Shown here piece after piece: positions 13,796 to 14,356 of a DNA stretch of 14,356 nucleotides. The notes under the pieces were generated by a model. The model saw nothing but the letters and a program-made list of their open reading frames with translations. It did not search any database and had not been told where the DNA came from. The translations under genes and the position numbers were made by a program. Each line of letters opens with the position of its first letter. Positions within the stretch are counted from its first letter, which is position 1. Location: assembly GCA_964469055.1 (NCBI GenBank), contig CAYXXN010000067.1, positions 1 to 14,356 on the forward strand. Reading direction: 5' to 3'. This DNA is from CAYXXN01 sp964469055. Lineage in GTDB: Bacteria > Acidobacteriota > Thermoanaerobaculia > Multivoradales > JAHEKO01.

Positions 13796-14356
13796 CTCGC
13801 GCTCCCCGGCGGCCGCCCGCGCAGGACGCGCAAGGCGGCGGCGAGGCGCGCCGCGAGGCCGCGGGGCGGATGCTCCAAGGCGTCGAGGCGACCGGCGAGC
13901 CAGTCGAGGGCGCGTTGGGCCTCACCGAGACCGGCGAGACCGGCTTCGAGCTCGGCGACGGACTGACCGGTCGAGCGCAGCGAGTCCTCGAGGCTAGTGT
14001 CCGCCGCGGCCCGTTCGCGCCGCTCGCTGGTGAGCGTCTCTCCCTGCGCGGTTGCCTCGGCTGCGAGGTCGCCCAGCTCGCGACGGGTGTGCTGCAGGCT
14101 CTCTCCCAGACCCTGCAGGCTCTCCCCCAGGCGCCGCAGCTCGGGCCCGTGCCGGCCGAGCTCCTCGTCGAGGGTACGCCGCAGCTCGGCGAGTGCGGGA
14201 TCGAGCTCGCGCTGTACCTGCCAGGCGCGATCGGCGGCGGAACGCGCGGCCACCTGGTGGAGGTGCTCCAAGAGAACGGGTTCGAACGCCGGCGCCCGAT
14301 GCAGGAACTCCTCAGCGCGCCGATCGAAGGCGACCGGATCCTCGTGGCCCGCCGCT
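13792..14356 (-). CDS. Coiled-coil protein, 5' end missing
   Basis: The minus frame is open from the window edge (about 14355) to TAG at 13794-13792, giving the last 187 residues of a larger protein. The TTG at 14271 is not a convincing start, since good coding continues upstream of it (FLHRAPAFEPVLLEHLHQVA). Most of the visible chain is a charged amphipathic helix with leucine heptads (LDPALAELRRTLDEELGR, LGESLQGLGESLQ), then a basic C-terminus (LAARLAAALRVLRGRPPG). The heptads indicate a coiled coil. Coiled-coil extensions like this occur on methyltransferases and glycosyltransferases of polysaccharide clusters, and the neighbour is a glycosyltransferase, but no catalytic domain is inside the window, so the function is unassigned. 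Confidence 0.7.
   Translation of the reverse strand, partial: AAGHEDPVAFDRRAEEFLHRAPAFEPVLLEHLHQVAARSAADRAWQVQRELDPALAELRRTLDEELGRHGPELRRLGESLQGLGESLQHTRRELGDLAAEATAQGETLTSERRERAAADTSLEDSLRSTGQSVAELEAGLAGLGEAQRALDWLAGRLDALEHPPRGLAARLAAALRVLRGRPPGSAS
14092..14130 (-). repeat. Two-copy 21-nt repeat encoding LGESLQ heptads
   Basis: An 18-nt sequence at 14092-14109 recurs at 14113-14130 with a single mismatch and a 21-nt period. It encodes two consecutive LGESLQ heptads in the coiled-coil protein. It points to a recent in-frame duplication of one heptad. Confidence 0.7.

Noticed and set aside
1..14356. tRNA, rRNA, CRISPR arrays, insertion sequences, phage or attachment sites
   Set aside because: I saw no cloverleaf, rRNA-like stretch, regularly spaced repeats, transposase or integrase motif. 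Coding genes fill nearly the whole window.

Overview
This window looks like a dense stretch of a GC-rich bacterial chromosome. Third codon positions are strongly G/C, GTG starts are common, and intergenic gaps are about 100 bp or less. The mix of genes (sulfatase-fold lipoproteins with a TLPSH active-site motif, a PQQ-type sugar dehydrogenase ending in a DGFE-x-GDTSxWS tail, a C25 protease) suggests a Gram-negative-type soil or sediment bacterium. Acidobacteriota (Thermoanaerobaculia-like) is my best guess, with Myxococcota or another deltaproteobacterial-type lineage as the alternative. That placement is inference; no ribosomal or other phylogenetic marker is present.

Layout, left to right. 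(1) The 3' part of a small secreted LamG-like protein on + (1-645) is followed by a strong hairpin. (2) A two-gene minus operon follows: sulfatase-fold lipoprotein 896 aa (4808-2118), then sulfatase-fold lipoprotein 467 aa (2121-718), with a 4-nt stop/start overlap. (3) A third sulfatase-fold lipoprotein is transcribed divergently on + (4913-6544). (4) A secreted PQQ-dependent glucose/sorbosone-type dehydrogenase lies on - (7907-6558). (5) A GT39-like (GT-C) membrane glycosyltransferase lies on + (7995-9311); its 3' end overlaps, antisense, the next minus operon. (6) That operon is a secreted C25 (gingipain-type) cysteine peptidase (12334-9704) coupled by ATGA to a fibronectin-III-like lipoprotein (9707-9279). 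(7) A GT4-type cytoplasmic glycosyltransferase lies on + (12422-13795). (8) The 3' part of a coiled-coil protein lies on - (14356-13792) and shares a CTAG double stop with the glycosyltransferase.

Overall theme: seven of the nine genes encode exported or lipid-anchored proteins or a membrane enzyme, so the region serves the cell envelope or surface. The most notable feature is the trio of sulfatase-fold lipoproteins. All three carry Thr where sulfatases need Cys or Ser for formylglycine, and all end in the same L-x-x-LGY-[VL]-[QE] tail. They are therefore better read as alkaline-phosphatase-superfamily phospho-transferases or hydrolases than as sulfatases. Together with the two glycosyltransferases they could modify surface glycans, but this link is inferred from proximity only. 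I found no mobile elements, CRISPR arrays, tRNA or rRNA genes, and no gene-free stretch longer than about 105 bases.
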